64,000 nt of DNA from contig CAWCFK010000012.1 of assembly GCA_963794685.1 (NCBI GenBank), positions 806,001 to 870,000 on the forward strand, in the 5' to 3' direction. A program made the translations under genes and the position numbers. Below are positions 43,840 to 52,680 of the stretch, in pieces (position 1 is the stretch's first letter; the number at the start of each line of letters is the position of its first letter). Source of the stretch: CAVTWH01 sp963794685. Lineage in GTDB: Bacteria > Actinomycetota > Actinomycetes > Mycobacteriales > Micromonosporaceae. Below the pieces are notes generated by a model that was given only the letters and a program-made list of their open reading frames with translations, ran no database searches and was not told where the DNA came from.

Positions 43840-44739
43840 ATGAGTCCGTCCGGCCCCGACGGCGCCCGGCTCACCGTCGCCCGCGCCGTGCTGTGGTGCG
43901 CTGACGCGGCCGCGGCCTGGGCCAGCCGGCAACTGCTCGCCGTGCCCGCCGCCGCAACCCGCCCCGCCCGCCAGCTCACCAACGCCCGCCAGCTCACCAG
44001 CGCCGGGCTGCGCGCGCTCGCCCAGGACGGCGAACAGCGGCGGATCATCAATGACGTGTTCGCGGCCGGCGCCCGGCGCATCGGTGAGCTGATGGTGCCC
44101 CGGACCGAGGTGCGATTCGTCGAAGCCCGACTCAGCGTGGCCGCCGCGGTGGCCGCGCTGCGCACCGCCGGGCACTCCCGGTTCCCGGCCGTGGACGGCG
44201 GCCCGGACGAGGTCGTCGGCTTCGTGCACCTGCGCGACCTGCTGCTCTGCGAACTGCCCGAGGCGACCGTCGCGGAACTGGTCCGGCCGGTCACCCGGCT
44301 GCCGGCCAGCAAACCGATCCTCGCCGCGCTCTCCGACCTGCGCCGCGACGGCCAGCAGCTGGCGCTGGTGGTGGACGAGTACGGGGGTACCGCCGGGATC
44401 GTCACGCTGGAGGACCTGATCGAGGAGCTGGTCGGCGAGATCCGCGACGAGTACGACCCGGCGCCCGAGCCGTCGCTGCCGGTCGGGGCCCTGCCCACCG
44501 AAGTCGACGGCCGGCTCAACCTCGCCGACTTCGCCCAGCTCACCGGCGTCGCACTGGCGCACGGCCCGTACGAGACGGTGGCCGGCTACCTGATGGCCCG
44601 GCTCGGCCGGGTACCCGCCGTGGGTGACGAGGTGTGCCTGCCGGGCGCGGCGCACCGGCTGGTGGTGGCCGCCGTCGAGGGCCGCCGGGTGGCCCGGCTG
44701 GCGCTGGCCCCGGAAGTGCCGGCGCCACGTTCGGGCTGA
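43840..44739 (+). CDS. CBS-domain/CorC-like protein lacking the transmembrane domain
   Basis: A 299-residue protein with two CBS domains and a C-terminal CorC_HlyC domain. RRIGELMVPRTEVRFVEA opens the CBS pair; VVDEYGGTAGIVTLEDLIEELVGEI is the classical CBS2 motif; the tail VGDEVCLPGAAHRLVV fits the transporter-associated domain. Homologs in the CorC/HlyC/CNNM family carry an N-terminal DUF21 membrane domain, absent here. The N-terminus is only a short Ala/Arg-rich segment. It may be soluble or may work with a separate membrane protein. It is divergent from deoR. Confidence 0.88.
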   Translation: MSPSGPDGARLTVARAVLWCADAAAAWASRQLLAVPAAATRPARQLTNARQLTSAGLRALAQDGEQRRIINDVFAAGARRIGELMVPRTEVRFVEARLSVAAAVAALRTAGHSRFPAVDGGPDEVVGFVHLRDLLLCELPEATVAELVRPVTRLPASKPILAALSDLRRDGQQLALVVDEYGGTAGIVTLEDLIEELVGEIRDEYDPAPEPSLPVGALPTEVDGRLNLADFAQLTGVALAHGPYETVAGYLMARLGRVPAVGDEVCLPGAAHRLVVAAVEGRRVARLALAPEVPAPRSG

Positions 44740-44746
44740 GCCCAGC

Positions 44747-44783
44747 TGCCCGGCCGGCTGCCCGGCCGGCCTGCCCGGCCGGC
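44747..44783. repeat. 12-bp tandem repeat, three copies
   Basis: Three copies of TGCCCGGCCGGC (44747-44758, 44759-44770 and 44772-44783, with one extra base before the last) lie between the convergent CBS and propeller-like genes. The unit contains a palindromic core, so hairpins can form. Confidence 0.7.
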
Positions 44784-44799
44784 GGTGTCCCCGGCCGGG

Positions 44800-46032
44800 T
44801 CAGGGCACCCGGTAGGGGAGTTGGGCGGGCTGCCAGGTGGCGCCGTCGGTGGAGACCTTGGGAACCAGGGCGAGCTGCACGTACCCGTCGGCCACCGGGT
44901 ACACCCCGACGGCCGGGGCGGACGACAGCGGGTGGAAGGTCGCCCCGCGGTCGGTGCTCTCCAGGTAGCTCACCCCGTCGGCGGTGGTCAGCCAGGCCAG
45001 TACCCGGGCGTCGGGCAGCACGGCGAGGCCGTACGGGGCGTTCGGGGCCACGTCGTCCGGCCACGGCATGGTCAGCGCCGTGGCCAGCCAGCTGCGCCCG
45101 CCGTCGTGGGTGGCGGTCAGCCGGTAGCTGGTGTCCACCCGGCCCATCAGGTAGCCGTCGGTACCGTCCCGGCTGGCCAGCACGGGGCCGGCGGTCACCG
45201 GCAGCCCGGTGGCCGCGGTCCGCCAGGTGTGCCCGTCGTCGTGGCTGGCCGACACCACCAGCGAACCGGAGTCGGTACCCGGCTGGGTACCGAAGGTCCA
45301 GATGCCGGCGCCCGCGTCGACTCCCCGGACCACCGTGGCGTTGCCCACCGGCGGCTGGCTGGGCAGCGCCGACACCGCCCGGGTCTTCGGGTTGTACCCG
45401 CCGACGGCGGCCCCGCTCTGCTGCTGCACCGGCCACAGTCCCCGGTCGGTGGCCCTGATCGCCGAGGCGCCAACGTCGACCTGGTCGAAGATCGCCAGGC
45501 CGGCCTGGGTACGGGCACTGACCAGCATCAGCCGCTCGGACTGGGCCCGCAGGGTGATCGACAGCAGGGTGTCGGTCGGCTTGGTCCGCAGCAGGTTGAC
45601 CTTGATCGGGCCGGCGACCGGCTGGGTGGCCCGGCTCAACGGCACCAGTTGCAGGTCACAGGCGTTGTCCAGGCACGCGTCCACCAGCGCGTACGTGTGT
45701 GCCAGGTCGATACCGTCGACGGCCGCCACCAGAATCGTGGTGCGCGGGACGGGGGCGGTGCTGATCGTGGCGGTGGCCGTGATCGTCTCCTCCGGCTGGT
45801 CCGGGCCGAGCCCGATGCCGAGGCCGGCCGGCCCGGTGGTCGGCCGGTTGATCGCGCCGGCCACCCCGGCCGGCGCGAGGATCACCAGGATGGCCAGCAT
45901 CGAGCCGACGGCGGCGAGCCGGCTGCGCCGCCGGATGTAACGGGCCCGCCGGGTCACCAGTTCGAACTCGGGCAGCAGGGTGGCCGCCTCGACCTCCTCC
46001 CGCAGCCCGGCGAAGTCCAGCCGGTCAGCCAT
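44800..46032 (-). CDS. Membrane-anchored BNR/propeller-like protein, candidate anti-sigma sensor
   Basis: A 410-residue protein. The cytoplasmic N-terminus (1-35) has ADRLDFAGLREEVEAAT, followed by a transmembrane helix (about 38-60). The external ~340 residues contain repeated Asp-box-like motifs such as SHDDGHTWRTA, THDGGRSWLAT and STDRGATFHPL, indicating a BNR/sialidase-type beta-propeller. Its ATG at 46032 overlaps the end of the sigma gene by eight bases, the arrangement of sigma/anti-sigma pairs. A cytoplasmic anti-sigma domain of zinc type is not evident. I infer a receptor-like regulator of the upstream sigma factor. Confidence 0.75.
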   Translation of the reverse strand: MADRLDFAGLREEVEAATLLPEFELVTRRARYIRRRSRLAAVGSMLAILVILAPAGVAGAINRPTTGPAGLGIGLGPDQPEETITATATISTAPVPRTTILVAAVDGIDLAHTYALVDACLDNACDLQLVPLSRATQPVAGPIKVNLLRTKPTDTLLSITLRAQSERLMLVSARTQAGLAIFDQVDVGASAIRATDRGLWPVQQQSGAAVGGYNPKTRAVSALPSQPPVGNATVVRGVDAGAGIWTFGTQPGTDSGSLVVSASHDDGHTWRTAATGLPVTAGPVLASRDGTDGYLMGRVDTSYRLTATHDGGRSWLATALTMPWPDDVAPNAPYGLAVLPDARVLAWLTTADGVSYLESTDRGATFHPLSSAPAVGVYPVADGYVQLALVPKVSTDGATWQPAQLPYRVP

Positions 46033-46717
46033 GGGGGCGCACCCCGTCCGGCAGCAGCGCCCCCGGGGCAGGCACCGTCCCCGGCCGCCCGGCGTCGCCC
46101 GGATGCCGCGTCAGCCCGGTGTCAGCCGGGGCCCGAGGCAGGGCCGCGTCGGCCGGGGTGCGGGGGGTGGGCAGAGTGATGGCGGGCTCGGGGGTGGTGG
46201 AGCTGCGGGTCGGCTCGTCGGCCAGGTCGCTGAGCAGCTTGGCGAGGATGGTGCGGCCCCGGGACAGCCGGGCCTTCACGGTGCCGACCGGGACGCCGAG
46301 CGCCTGGGCCACCTCGTACACCGGCATGTCGGCCAGGTGGTGCAGGACGATCGCCTCGCGGGTCGGCCGGGACAACTTCTGCAACGCGGCGACCAGGGCG
46401 ACCCGGTTGGGGTCGGCGCCCGGCACGCTCTCCGGGGTCCGGGCCACCCGGCCGGTACGGACCAGGGTGTCGAAGAGCTTGCGCCGCCGCCAGCGGGTAC
46501 GGGCGATGTTCACGGCCACCGTGCGCAGCCACGCCTCCGGGTCGGACACGTCGAGGAAGGCCCGCGAGCGGGTCAACGCCCGGGCGTACGCCTCCTGCAC
46601 GACGTCCTGTGCCTCGGCGTAGTCGCCGGTCATCGCGTACAGGGCGGCGACCAGCCGGCGGTAGTAGGCCGAGTACGCCTGCCGGACCGCCTCCCGTGCC
46701 TCCAACTCGTCGGACAC
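46025..46717 (-). CDS. ECF RNA polymerase sigma factor (SigE-family)
   Basis: A 230-residue ECF sigma factor. Region 2 (about 12-75) has YYRRLVAALYAMTGDYAEAQDVVQEAYARAL. Region 4 (about 110-165) has LSRPTREAIVLHHLADMPVYEVAQALGVPVGTVKARLSRGR. The last ~60 residues form a Thr/Pro/Ala-rich tail unusual for the minimal class. GTG 46717 is preceded by GGGAG. It is the first gene of a two-gene operon with the propeller protein. Its own target promoters cannot be named. Confidence 0.92.
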   Translation of the reverse strand: MSDELEAREAVRQAYSAYYRRLVAALYAMTGDYAEAQDVVQEAYARALTRSRAFLDVSDPEAWLRTVAVNIARTRWRRRKLFDTLVRTGRVARTPESVPGADPNRVALVAALQKLSRPTREAIVLHHLADMPVYEVAQALGVPVGTVKARLSRGRTILAKLLSDLADEPTRSSTTPEPAITLPTPRTPADAALPRAPADTGLTRHPGDAGRPGTVPAPGALLPDGVRPHG

Positions 46718-46870
46718 GTCGTCTCCCGCCGCTCACCACGCTGCCGCAGGCCCGCGTAGCCGCGTACCTCATGATGACGGACCCTTGCCGGGCCCGCCAG
46801 GTTGCACCGGCAACCCTGCCGGGGTGTACCTGATCCGCCGCCGTCGACGGGTACCTGAGAGAATGCGCTC

Positions 46871-47893
46871 ATGTCCCACGGTCGTCCACGTGTGCTCTCC
46901 GGCATCCAGCCCACTGCCGACAGCTTCCACCTCGGCAACTACCTGGGGGCGGTGCGCAACTGGGTGGCCCTGCAGGACAGCCACGACGCCTTCTACATGG
47001 TGGTCGACCTGCACGCGATCACCGCCGGGCACGACCCCGCGGTGCTGCGTCAGCGCACCCGGGTGGGGGCCGCGCAGTTGCTCGCGGTGGGGCTGGACCC
47101 GGAGCGGTGCACCCTCTTCGTCCAGTCGCACGTGCCCGAGCACGCGCAGTTGGCGTGGGTGCTCGGCTGCATCACCGGCTTCGGTGAGGCGTCCCGGATG
47201 ACCCAGTTCAAGGACAAATCAGCCAAGCAGGGCGCCGAGCGGGCCAGCGTCGGGCTGTTCACGTACCCGGTCCTGCAGGCCGCCGACATCCTGCTGTACC
47301 AGGCCGACGCGGTGCCGGTGGGCGAGGACCAGCGCCAGCACCTGGAGTTGACCCGGGACCTGGCCGGCCGGTTCAACACCCTGTTCGGCAAGGCGTTCAC
47401 CGTGCCCGAGCCGTACATCCTGAAGGAGACGGCCAAGATCACCGACCTGCAGGAGCCGACCGCGAAGATGTCCAAGTCGGCGTCCTCGCCGGCCGGCATC
47501 ATCGAGCTGCTGGACGACCCGGCGAAGTCGGCCAAGAAGATCCGTTCGGCGGTGACCGACACCGGCCGGGAGATCATCTTCGACCAGGCCGGCAAGCCCG
47601 GCGTCTCCAACCTGCTCACCATCTACTCGGCGCTCACCGGCCGCGGCATCGACGACCTGGTGGCCGCCTACGATGGCAAGGGCTACGGCGACCTCAAGAA
47701 GGACCTCTCCCAGGTCGTCGCCGACTTCGCCGGCCCCATCCAGCAGCGCACCCGGTCCTACCTCGACGACCCCGCGCAGCTCGACAAGCTGCTGGCGATC
47801 GGCGCGGAGAAGGCCCGCGCGGTGGCCGCCCCCACCCTCGCCGACGTCTTCGACAAGATCGGGTTCCTCCCGCCCGCCAGCGCGGCGAAGTAG
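46871..47893 (+). CDS. trpS: Tryptophanyl-tRNA synthetase
   Basis: A 340-residue class I synthetase charging tRNA-Trp. The HIGH-like HLGN motif is near residue 21, followed by YLGAVRNW. GEDQRQHLELTRDLA and KMSKSASSPAG are intact, and the C-terminal helical tail is of normal length. ATG 46871 has no ribosome site; GAGAAT lies six bases before it, consistent with leaderless transcription. It is divergent from the sigma-factor operon and lies immediately before the 2H phosphoesterase gene. Confidence 0.95.
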   Translation: MSHGRPRVLSGIQPTADSFHLGNYLGAVRNWVALQDSHDAFYMVVDLHAITAGHDPAVLRQRTRVGAAQLLAVGLDPERCTLFVQSHVPEHAQLAWVLGCITGFGEASRMTQFKDKSAKQGAERASVGLFTYPVLQAADILLYQADAVPVGEDQRQHLELTRDLAGRFNTLFGKAFTVPEPYILKETAKITDLQEPTAKMSKSASSPAGIIELLDDPAKSAKKIRSAVTDTGREIIFDQAGKPGVSNLLTIYSALTGRGIDDLVAAYDGKGYGDLKKDLSQVVADFAGPIQQRTRSYLDDPAQLDKLLAIGAEKARAVAAPTLADVFDKIGFLPPASAAK

Positions 47894-47900
47894 CCCACCG

Positions 47901-48425
47901 GTGCCGCAGGACGTGGTACGCGTCGGGGTCGCCATCGGCATCCCGCAGCCCTGGGGCGCCCAGCTCGACGCTGCCCGGCGCCGGGCGGCCGACCCGATGG
48001 CAGCGCTGATCCCGTCGCACGTCACCCTGCTCGGCCCGACCGACGTGCCGGGCGCGACGCTGCCGGAGATCGAGAAGCACCTGGCCGACGTCGCCGCCGC
48101 GCACCGGGGCTTCGCACTGGAACTGCGCGGCACGGGCACCTTCCGCCCGGTCACTGACGTGGTCTTCGTGGCCGTGGCGGCCGGCATCAGCGACTGCGAG
48201 GTACTGGCCGGCGCGGTCCGCAGCGGCCCGCTGCACCGCGACCTCGCCTACCCGTACCACCCGCACGTCACCGTCGCCCACGACACCCCACCCGCGAGCC
48301 TGGACGCCGCCTACGAGGACATGGCCGACTACAACGCCCGCTTCGACGTCGACCACTTCACTTTCTACGTGCACGGCGAGGCCGGCGGCTGGCGTCCCGT
48401 CCAGGATTTCCCGCTGCTTGCATGA
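47901..48425 (+). CDS. 2'-5' RNA ligase / 2H phosphoesterase family protein
   Basis: A 174-residue 2H phosphoesterase. The two catalytic motifs are SHVTLLGPT (about residue 36) and PHVTVAHDT (about 115). Each supplies a His and a Thr that cleave 2',3'-cyclic phosphates or join RNA ends. GTG 47901 starts seven bases after the trpS stop, and the gene ends overlapping the start of the next by ATGA. The three genes trpS, this one and the BrkB-like gene form an apparent operon. Confidence 0.9.
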   Translation: MPQDVVRVGVAIGIPQPWGAQLDAARRRAADPMAALIPSHVTLLGPTDVPGATLPEIEKHLADVAAAHRGFALELRGTGTFRPVTDVVFVAVAAGISDCEVLAGAVRSGPLHRDLAYPYHPHVTVAHDTPPASLDAAYEDMADYNARFDVDHFTFYVHGEAGGWRPVQDFPLLA

Positions 48426-49357
48426 TCAGCCGCCTGGAGCGCTGGTGGAACGACGGGATCGCGTGGGGGCGTCGACACTCGCGGCTGTTCGACCACGCCT
48501 GGGAAGCCCGGCAGCGCTACGACTCGGTGTACGGCCCACGGCTCGCCGCCGCCATCGCGTACTACGGCTTCTTCGCGGCACTGGCGCTCTCATTGCTGGC
48601 GTACTCAATCCTCGGTTTTGCCCTGGCCGGTGACACCCACCTGCTGCATACGGTCAACGACTACCTGGCCGAGAATCTGCCGTTCCTGAAGACCGACGAC
48701 ATCCGCAACTCGCGGCGCACGGTGGCCGTGGTCTCGGTGATCGGTTTCCTGTTCACCGGCGTCGCCTGGATCGACGGCATGCGCTCCTCGCAGCGCGCCA
48801 TCTGGCAGTTGGACCAGCAGCCCGGTAACCCGTTCGTGCGCTGGGCGATCGACTTCGCCGCGTTGATCGGCCTGGGCCTGTTGGTGGCGCTGTCGCTGTG
48901 GATCACCACGGGCGCAGAGAACACCGTGCACCGGGTACTCGACTGGGTGGCGCCCGGCGACGTCAGCGACGCCGTCCGGCAGGCCTCGAAGAGCACCCTC
49001 TCGATCACCGGCCAGGTGCTGTCGTTCCTGCTGAACGCGGTGGTGGCGACCAGCCTGCTGGTCGGGGTGACCCGGCTGCGGGTGTCCTTCCGGCGGATCC
49101 TGCCCTCGGTGCTACTGGTGGCGCTCGGCCTCAGCCTGCTCAGCGCTGCCGGCCGGCTACTGGTCGGCTTCAGCCAGCGCAACCCCGCCTACCAGGTGGC
49201 CGGCTGGGCCGTCGGCCTGCTGATCTTCCTCAACCTGTTCAGCCAGATCCTGCTCTACGGTGCCGCCCTGGCCGCCACCGGCTCCCGCGGCAGGGTCGTC
49301 GACCTCGCCACCGGCGACCGCCCCGACGAACCCGCGTCTTCTGCCTCGCCTGCATAG
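48422..49357 (+). CDS. YihY/virulence factor BrkB family membrane protein
   Basis: A 311-residue polytopic protein with about six transmembrane helices and the characteristic start YDSVYGPRLAAAIAYYGFFAALALSLL. The middle has VIGFLFTGVAWIDGMRSSQRAIWQL and the rest follows the BrkB/YihY pattern. The family is of uncertain function; roles in envelope integrity and export have been suggested. The ATG overlaps the 2H phosphoesterase gene by four bases. The 3' end is crossed by an opposite-strand frame derived from the truncated HIRAN-like gene. Confidence 0.9.
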   Translation: MISRLERWWNDGIAWGRRHSRLFDHAWEARQRYDSVYGPRLAAAIAYYGFFAALALSLLAYSILGFALAGDTHLLHTVNDYLAENLPFLKTDDIRNSRRTVAVVSVIGFLFTGVAWIDGMRSSQRAIWQLDQQPGNPFVRWAIDFAALIGLGLLVALSLWITTGAENTVHRVLDWVAPGDVSDAVRQASKSTLSITGQVLSFLLNAVVATSLLVGVTRLRVSFRRILPSVLLVALGLSLLSAAGRLLVGFSQRNPAYQVAGWAVGLLIFLNLFSQILLYGAALAATGSRGRVVDLATGDRPDEPASSASPA

Positions 49358-50119
49358 CCCGCGTCTGCATCCTTGCCCTCGTGGCTTGCTGTGGCGCGGT
49401 ACGGCTTGCTGGGGCGCGAGGGTCGGCCTGTGTGGCGGTGGCCGAGCCACTCTCGGGACAACCTTCCGGACGGCCGGTAGGAGTTCATTGCTCATCTTCG
49501 GCGTGAGCTGCCCGACGCACGCACCGTCGATCCGGACCTCAACAACGGTCCGGGTACTGCGCGCCAACTGTTCGACTACCTCATGCAGGCTGACGTGCGC
49601 CCAGCACTCGCCCTCGGGCCGCAGGTAGGCAGCCAGCCCATCCAGGTGCTTCTCCTCGCCGGTCACCTGGATGGCGTTGCCGATCGGCAACATCCGGCAA
49701 TCGCCGGCCGGAGCCAGGTTGGCCGGGACGAGCATGTGCGGCTCAGCCAGATCCAGGCGAACCGACCCTTGGAAGGCCGCGCCGTCCTCATAGTCGGACC
49801 ACTCAGCACCCCACACCCGTGCCGATACCTGCGGCAACCAGCCTTCGGCCGCGAGCGCCGCGAGAACCGGCGCGTATCGGATGGCCTCCTCACGTGGCAG
49901 GTAGCCAACCTGGGCGCTGCCCACCCAGACGCCGACGGCGTTGCGATCGTGCTTGTTGTGCGGCTCCGGCACCAGCTGGGCCGGCACCGTGAGCTCCGTT
50001 CCGGCAGCCTTGAAGTTCTTGCCGAACAAGCCTCGGATCGAGCGCGCGTAATGTGACTCGCCGGCCACCTCGACGGCGGGCCAACCGCGTTGGCCCCAGA
50101 GCTCCAGTGGAATCGACAT
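49157..50119 (-). pseudogene. HIRAN-like gene, 3' truncated and running antisense into the BrkB-like gene
   Basis: From ATG 50119 the frame reads a HIRAN-like domain: GESHYARSIRGLFGKNF, then VPEPHNKHDRNAVGVWVGSAQVGYLPREEA, followed by a second conserved-looking half that includes CWAHVSLHEVVEQLARS and VEVRIDGACVGQLTPKM. At about 49470 coding character ends abruptly. The frame then continues antisense through the 3' part of the BrkB-like gene to 49157 with a Gly/Arg-rich low-complexity tail. HIRAN domains bind DNA ends in repair proteins. The remaining 5' ~215 residues may be stable, or the gene may be a remnant. Confidence 0.6.
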
Positions 50120-50513
50120 CCACTCAAGGTAGTCACGCCGGCATTCCGGGTGACTACCCCGTCCGGTTCGACAAGCAACTCCGTCAGCGTGACCACTCTG
50201 GCCGATCGGATGGGGGCCACCTGGGAGTCCTGGGCCATTCGCCGCGTATTGCGTCGGCTGGGTGGGGTGGTGGCGGTAGGCATTAGGGCGGTTAGCGTTG
50301 CCCGGGGCCAGCGCAGGGAACGACAACCGCCCACTTGTGTTGCCGGTTCTCCCGAGACGACCTCGAGCGCGCGCGGATCGCGCTCGTTGGGCGAGGATGC
50401 GTCGCCGCGCTGGGGGAAGCGGTCTGAGTCGCTGGGTGATGGCGCTGACCGGCGTCGTACCCGGTCGGTAGGGTCGTTGGGTCGATGATCGGGGAGCGAC
50501 AAGGAGGAGTGCC
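50120..50513. other. Gene-free stretch with no recognisable features
   Basis: Open frames here have poor codon bias, no ribosome sites and no family resemblance. The last ~15 bases hold the AAGGAGG site of the hydrolase gene at 50514. I see no tRNA, terminator hairpin or strong repeat. Confidence 0.4.
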
Positions 50514-51432
50514 ATGCCGAGTGAAGCGATCGAGGCTGTCAGCTCGCAGTTCCGCCGCCGCAAGGCGAGCCGGGGCACGGGGCCTCAGCCGGATCTTGCC
50601 GAAGATTCGGGCGGAGTTCGCTCCCGGCGGGCGGATATACCCGGTGCCCGCGGACGTCGCCATCGAGCCGGTCGAGTTGGCCGGGGTGCCCGGTTCCTGG
50701 GTGCTGCCGGCGGGCGCCGATGCCGGTCGGGTGCTGCTTTACCTGCACGGCGGCGGTTTCAGCATCGGATCGATCCACAGTCACGCCGAACTCGTCGCCC
50801 GCCTTGCCCGAGCTGCGGGAGTGCGGGCGCTGTTCCCCGAGTACCGCCTGGTGCCCGAGCACCCGTACCCGGCCGCCGTGGACGACGTCCGCACGGTGTG
50901 GCGGCAACTGCGCGCCGACGGGGTAGCCGCCAGTTCGGTGGTGCTGGCCGGCGACTCGGCGGGTGGGGCGCTGGTGATGGCGTTGCTGGTCGCGCTGCGC
51001 GATGCCGGTGAGCCGCTGCCCGCAGCCGCCGTGCTGTTCTCGCCGATGCTCGACATGACGGCGTCCGGGGAGTCCGTCGAGGCCCGGTCCGACCGCGACG
51101 CGATCTTCACGGCGGATGCCGTCCGGGCCAGCGCGGCAGGGTACGTCGGTGACGCCGATCCGCGCGAGCCACTGGTGTCGCCGCTGTTCGCTTCGCTGCA
51201 GGGGTTGCCGCCGCTGCTGGTCCAGGTGGGTACCGAGGAAGTGCTGTTCAGCGACTCCGAGCGGCTGGTCGAAGCGGCCGCGAAGGCCGGTGTGGACGCG
51301 ACGTTGGAGGTGGGCGAGGAGTTGCCGCACGTGTACCAGACGATTGCCGACGCGCCCGAGGCCGTCGAGGCGACCGCCCGAGCCGGAACGTTCCTGCGCC
51401 ACCACCTTGACCGGGCCGCGACGGCCGGCTGA
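50514..51432 (+). pseudogene. HSL-type alpha/beta hydrolase with a frameshift near the start
   Basis: ATG 50514 has a perfect AAGGAGG site and starts MPSEAIEAVSSQF. The conserved body is one base out of phase and begins at IRAEFAPGGRIYPVPAD. One extra base near 50610 joins the two. The body is a hormone-sensitive-lipase type hydrolase: HGGG in LYLHGGGFSIGS, the nucleophile motif GDSAGGALV, and the catalytic Asp and His near the C-terminus (SDSERLVEAA, ELPHVYQ). The restored length of about 305 residues is normal. A longer in-frame start at 50485 exists but lacks a ribosome site and homologous sequence. Confidence 0.72.
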
Positions 51433-51513
51433 CGAGGCTGCCGTTCCAGCGGCGTTCGCTGCCGGTCGATCGGGCGTCGCTGTGATAGGGGACGGTGGGC
51501 GGCGGCGAGCTGT

Positions 51514-52176
51514 CTACTGCGCTGCCTCGGAGGTGGTTGATCCGTCGGGCGCTGCTTCCAGCTGCAGGGCGGCATCGAGGAGGGCGCGGGCCGTGCGGCG
51601 TACCGTCTCCGCCGCCTGTTCGGGGGTGTGACCGGCGATGTCCTGGAGCCAGATGAGGGACTCGATGCCGGTCGCGGAGCGGATGGCTACCGCGAGTTGA
51701 TGCCGGTCGAGGTCGCGATGGCTGTGTTGGAGCGGCGCGAGGGCATCCTCGATCCAGGCGACGGCCCGACCTCGGCGCAGGAGTGGGCGTTCCGATTCTG
51801 CCGCGGCCGCGGGATGTGTCGGTGGCTCCAGGGAGAGCCGCAGGGCTGAGCGCAGTTGTGGCTGCCACTGGAGGTTGTACCGGCTGAATGCGGTCATGAA
51901 CGCGTCGAGTCGGGCGTGCGGATCGGTGGGTGCGTCGGGTCCGAGCAGGGTGTGCGGCTGGATCTGTGGCTGGGCGGCCAGTAGCAGGGAGCGCTGGTTG
52001 GCGAAGTACCGGTAGGCCGTGGTGCGGGAGATGCCGGCACGGGCGGCGGCGTCCTCCACCCGGGGAGTCAACCCGTCGGTCAGCAGGTCACGGGCGGCGT
52101 CGAGGAGGGCCCCGCGGGTGCGTGACTTCTGCTGGGTACGGCCGGTCGCCTCATATGGGATCGCCATCTCCATCAT
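51514..52176 (-). CDS. TetR family regulator
   Basis: A 220-residue TetR protein. SRTRGALLDAARDLLTDGLTPRVEDAAARAGISRTTAYRYFANQRSLLL is the DNA-binding domain; the remainder is helical. The start ATG 52176 sits inside one copy of a 16-base direct repeat (52175-52190), so the regulator probably covers its own start region. It is divergent from the cupin gene and convergent with the hydrolase gene. The ligand is unknown, but control of the cupin gene through the shared operator is likely. Confidence 0.88.
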   Translation of the reverse strand: MMEMAIPYEATGRTQQKSRTRGALLDAARDLLTDGLTPRVEDAAARAGISRTTAYRYFANQRSLLLAAQPQIQPHTLLGPDAPTDPHARLDAFMTAFSRYNLQWQPQLRSALRLSLEPPTHPAAAAESERPLLRRGRAVAWIEDALAPLQHSHRDLDRHQLAVAIRSATGIESLIWLQDIAGHTPEQAAETVRRTARALLDAALQLEAAPDGSTTSEAAQ

Positions 52177-52206
52177 GGTACCGTAGTCCCATGGTACTGG
52201 AGTCCC
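52175..52206. promoter_or_regulatory. Divergent TetR operator with two 16-bp direct repeats
   Basis: ATGGTACCGTAGTCCC (52175-52190) is followed at once by ATGGTACTGGAGTCCC (52191-52206), 14 of 16 bases identical. GTACC and GGTAC at the ends of the first copy and start of the second make a palindrome spaced by ten bases. The element covers the start of the TetR gene and lies 28 bases before the cupin gene. Confidence 0.75.
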
Positions 52207-52234
52207 ACGAACCGCGAAGCTGGAGGTGGGCACC

Positions 52235-52576
52235 GTGAGCAGCGACGATCCTGCTGTCACCGACCCCGAACTCTACAAAGTGATCTTCGAAAACGACCGG
52301 GTTCGGGTTCTGGAGTACCGCGACCAGCCCGGCGACGAGACGCACCCGCACCGGCACCCGGACAGCGTCATGTACACCCTCACCTCATTCCGCCGACGCA
52401 TCAGCGACGGCCACCGTGAGGTGGAGGTGGACATTCCGGCAGGCGCGGTGCGCTGGCTCGGCGCGCAGGAACACTCCGGACACAACGTCGGCGAGACGCC
52501 GACCCACAACATCCTGATCGAGCTCCGGGAGCCGGCCCCGTCCGCAAGCCCCGCCGTGCTGGGACCGCAGGCCTGA
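52235..52576 (+). CDS. Small cupin-domain protein
   Basis: A 113-residue single-domain cupin. GTG 52235 has GGAGG eight bases upstream. The cupin motif 1 HPHRHPDSVMYTL supplies metal-binding His residues, and motif 2 is GAVRWLGAQEHSGHNVGETPTHNILIE. Proteins like this are cytoplasmic and either bind a small ligand or act as simple metal-dependent enzymes. It is divergent from the TetR gene with the shared operator between them, a common arrangement for a small inducible enzyme. The substrate is unknown. Confidence 0.85.
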   Translation: MSSDDPAVTDPELYKVIFENDRVRVLEYRDQPGDETHPHRHPDSVMYTLTSFRRRISDGHREVEVDIPAGAVRWLGAQEHSGHNVGETPTHNILIELREPAPSASPAVLGPQA

Positions 52577-52680
52577 CTTCGCCCGCTCTCGCCCCCTCGC
52601 CCGCTCGCGACGGGACCCTGCCTGGGCTCGGTGCCCGTCGGCAGGTGGGACGCCACTGGCTGCTGCGCCGAGCGGGAGTG

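Noticed and set aside
50120..50513. Several open frames between the HIRAN-like gene and the hydrolase gene
   Set aside because: None has a ribosome site, consistent codon bias or a recognisable domain.
50119..50578. Upstream extension of the HIRAN-like frame to 50578
   Set aside because: The added sequence has no coding character and runs antisense to the next gene's start region; ATG 50119 is the natural start.
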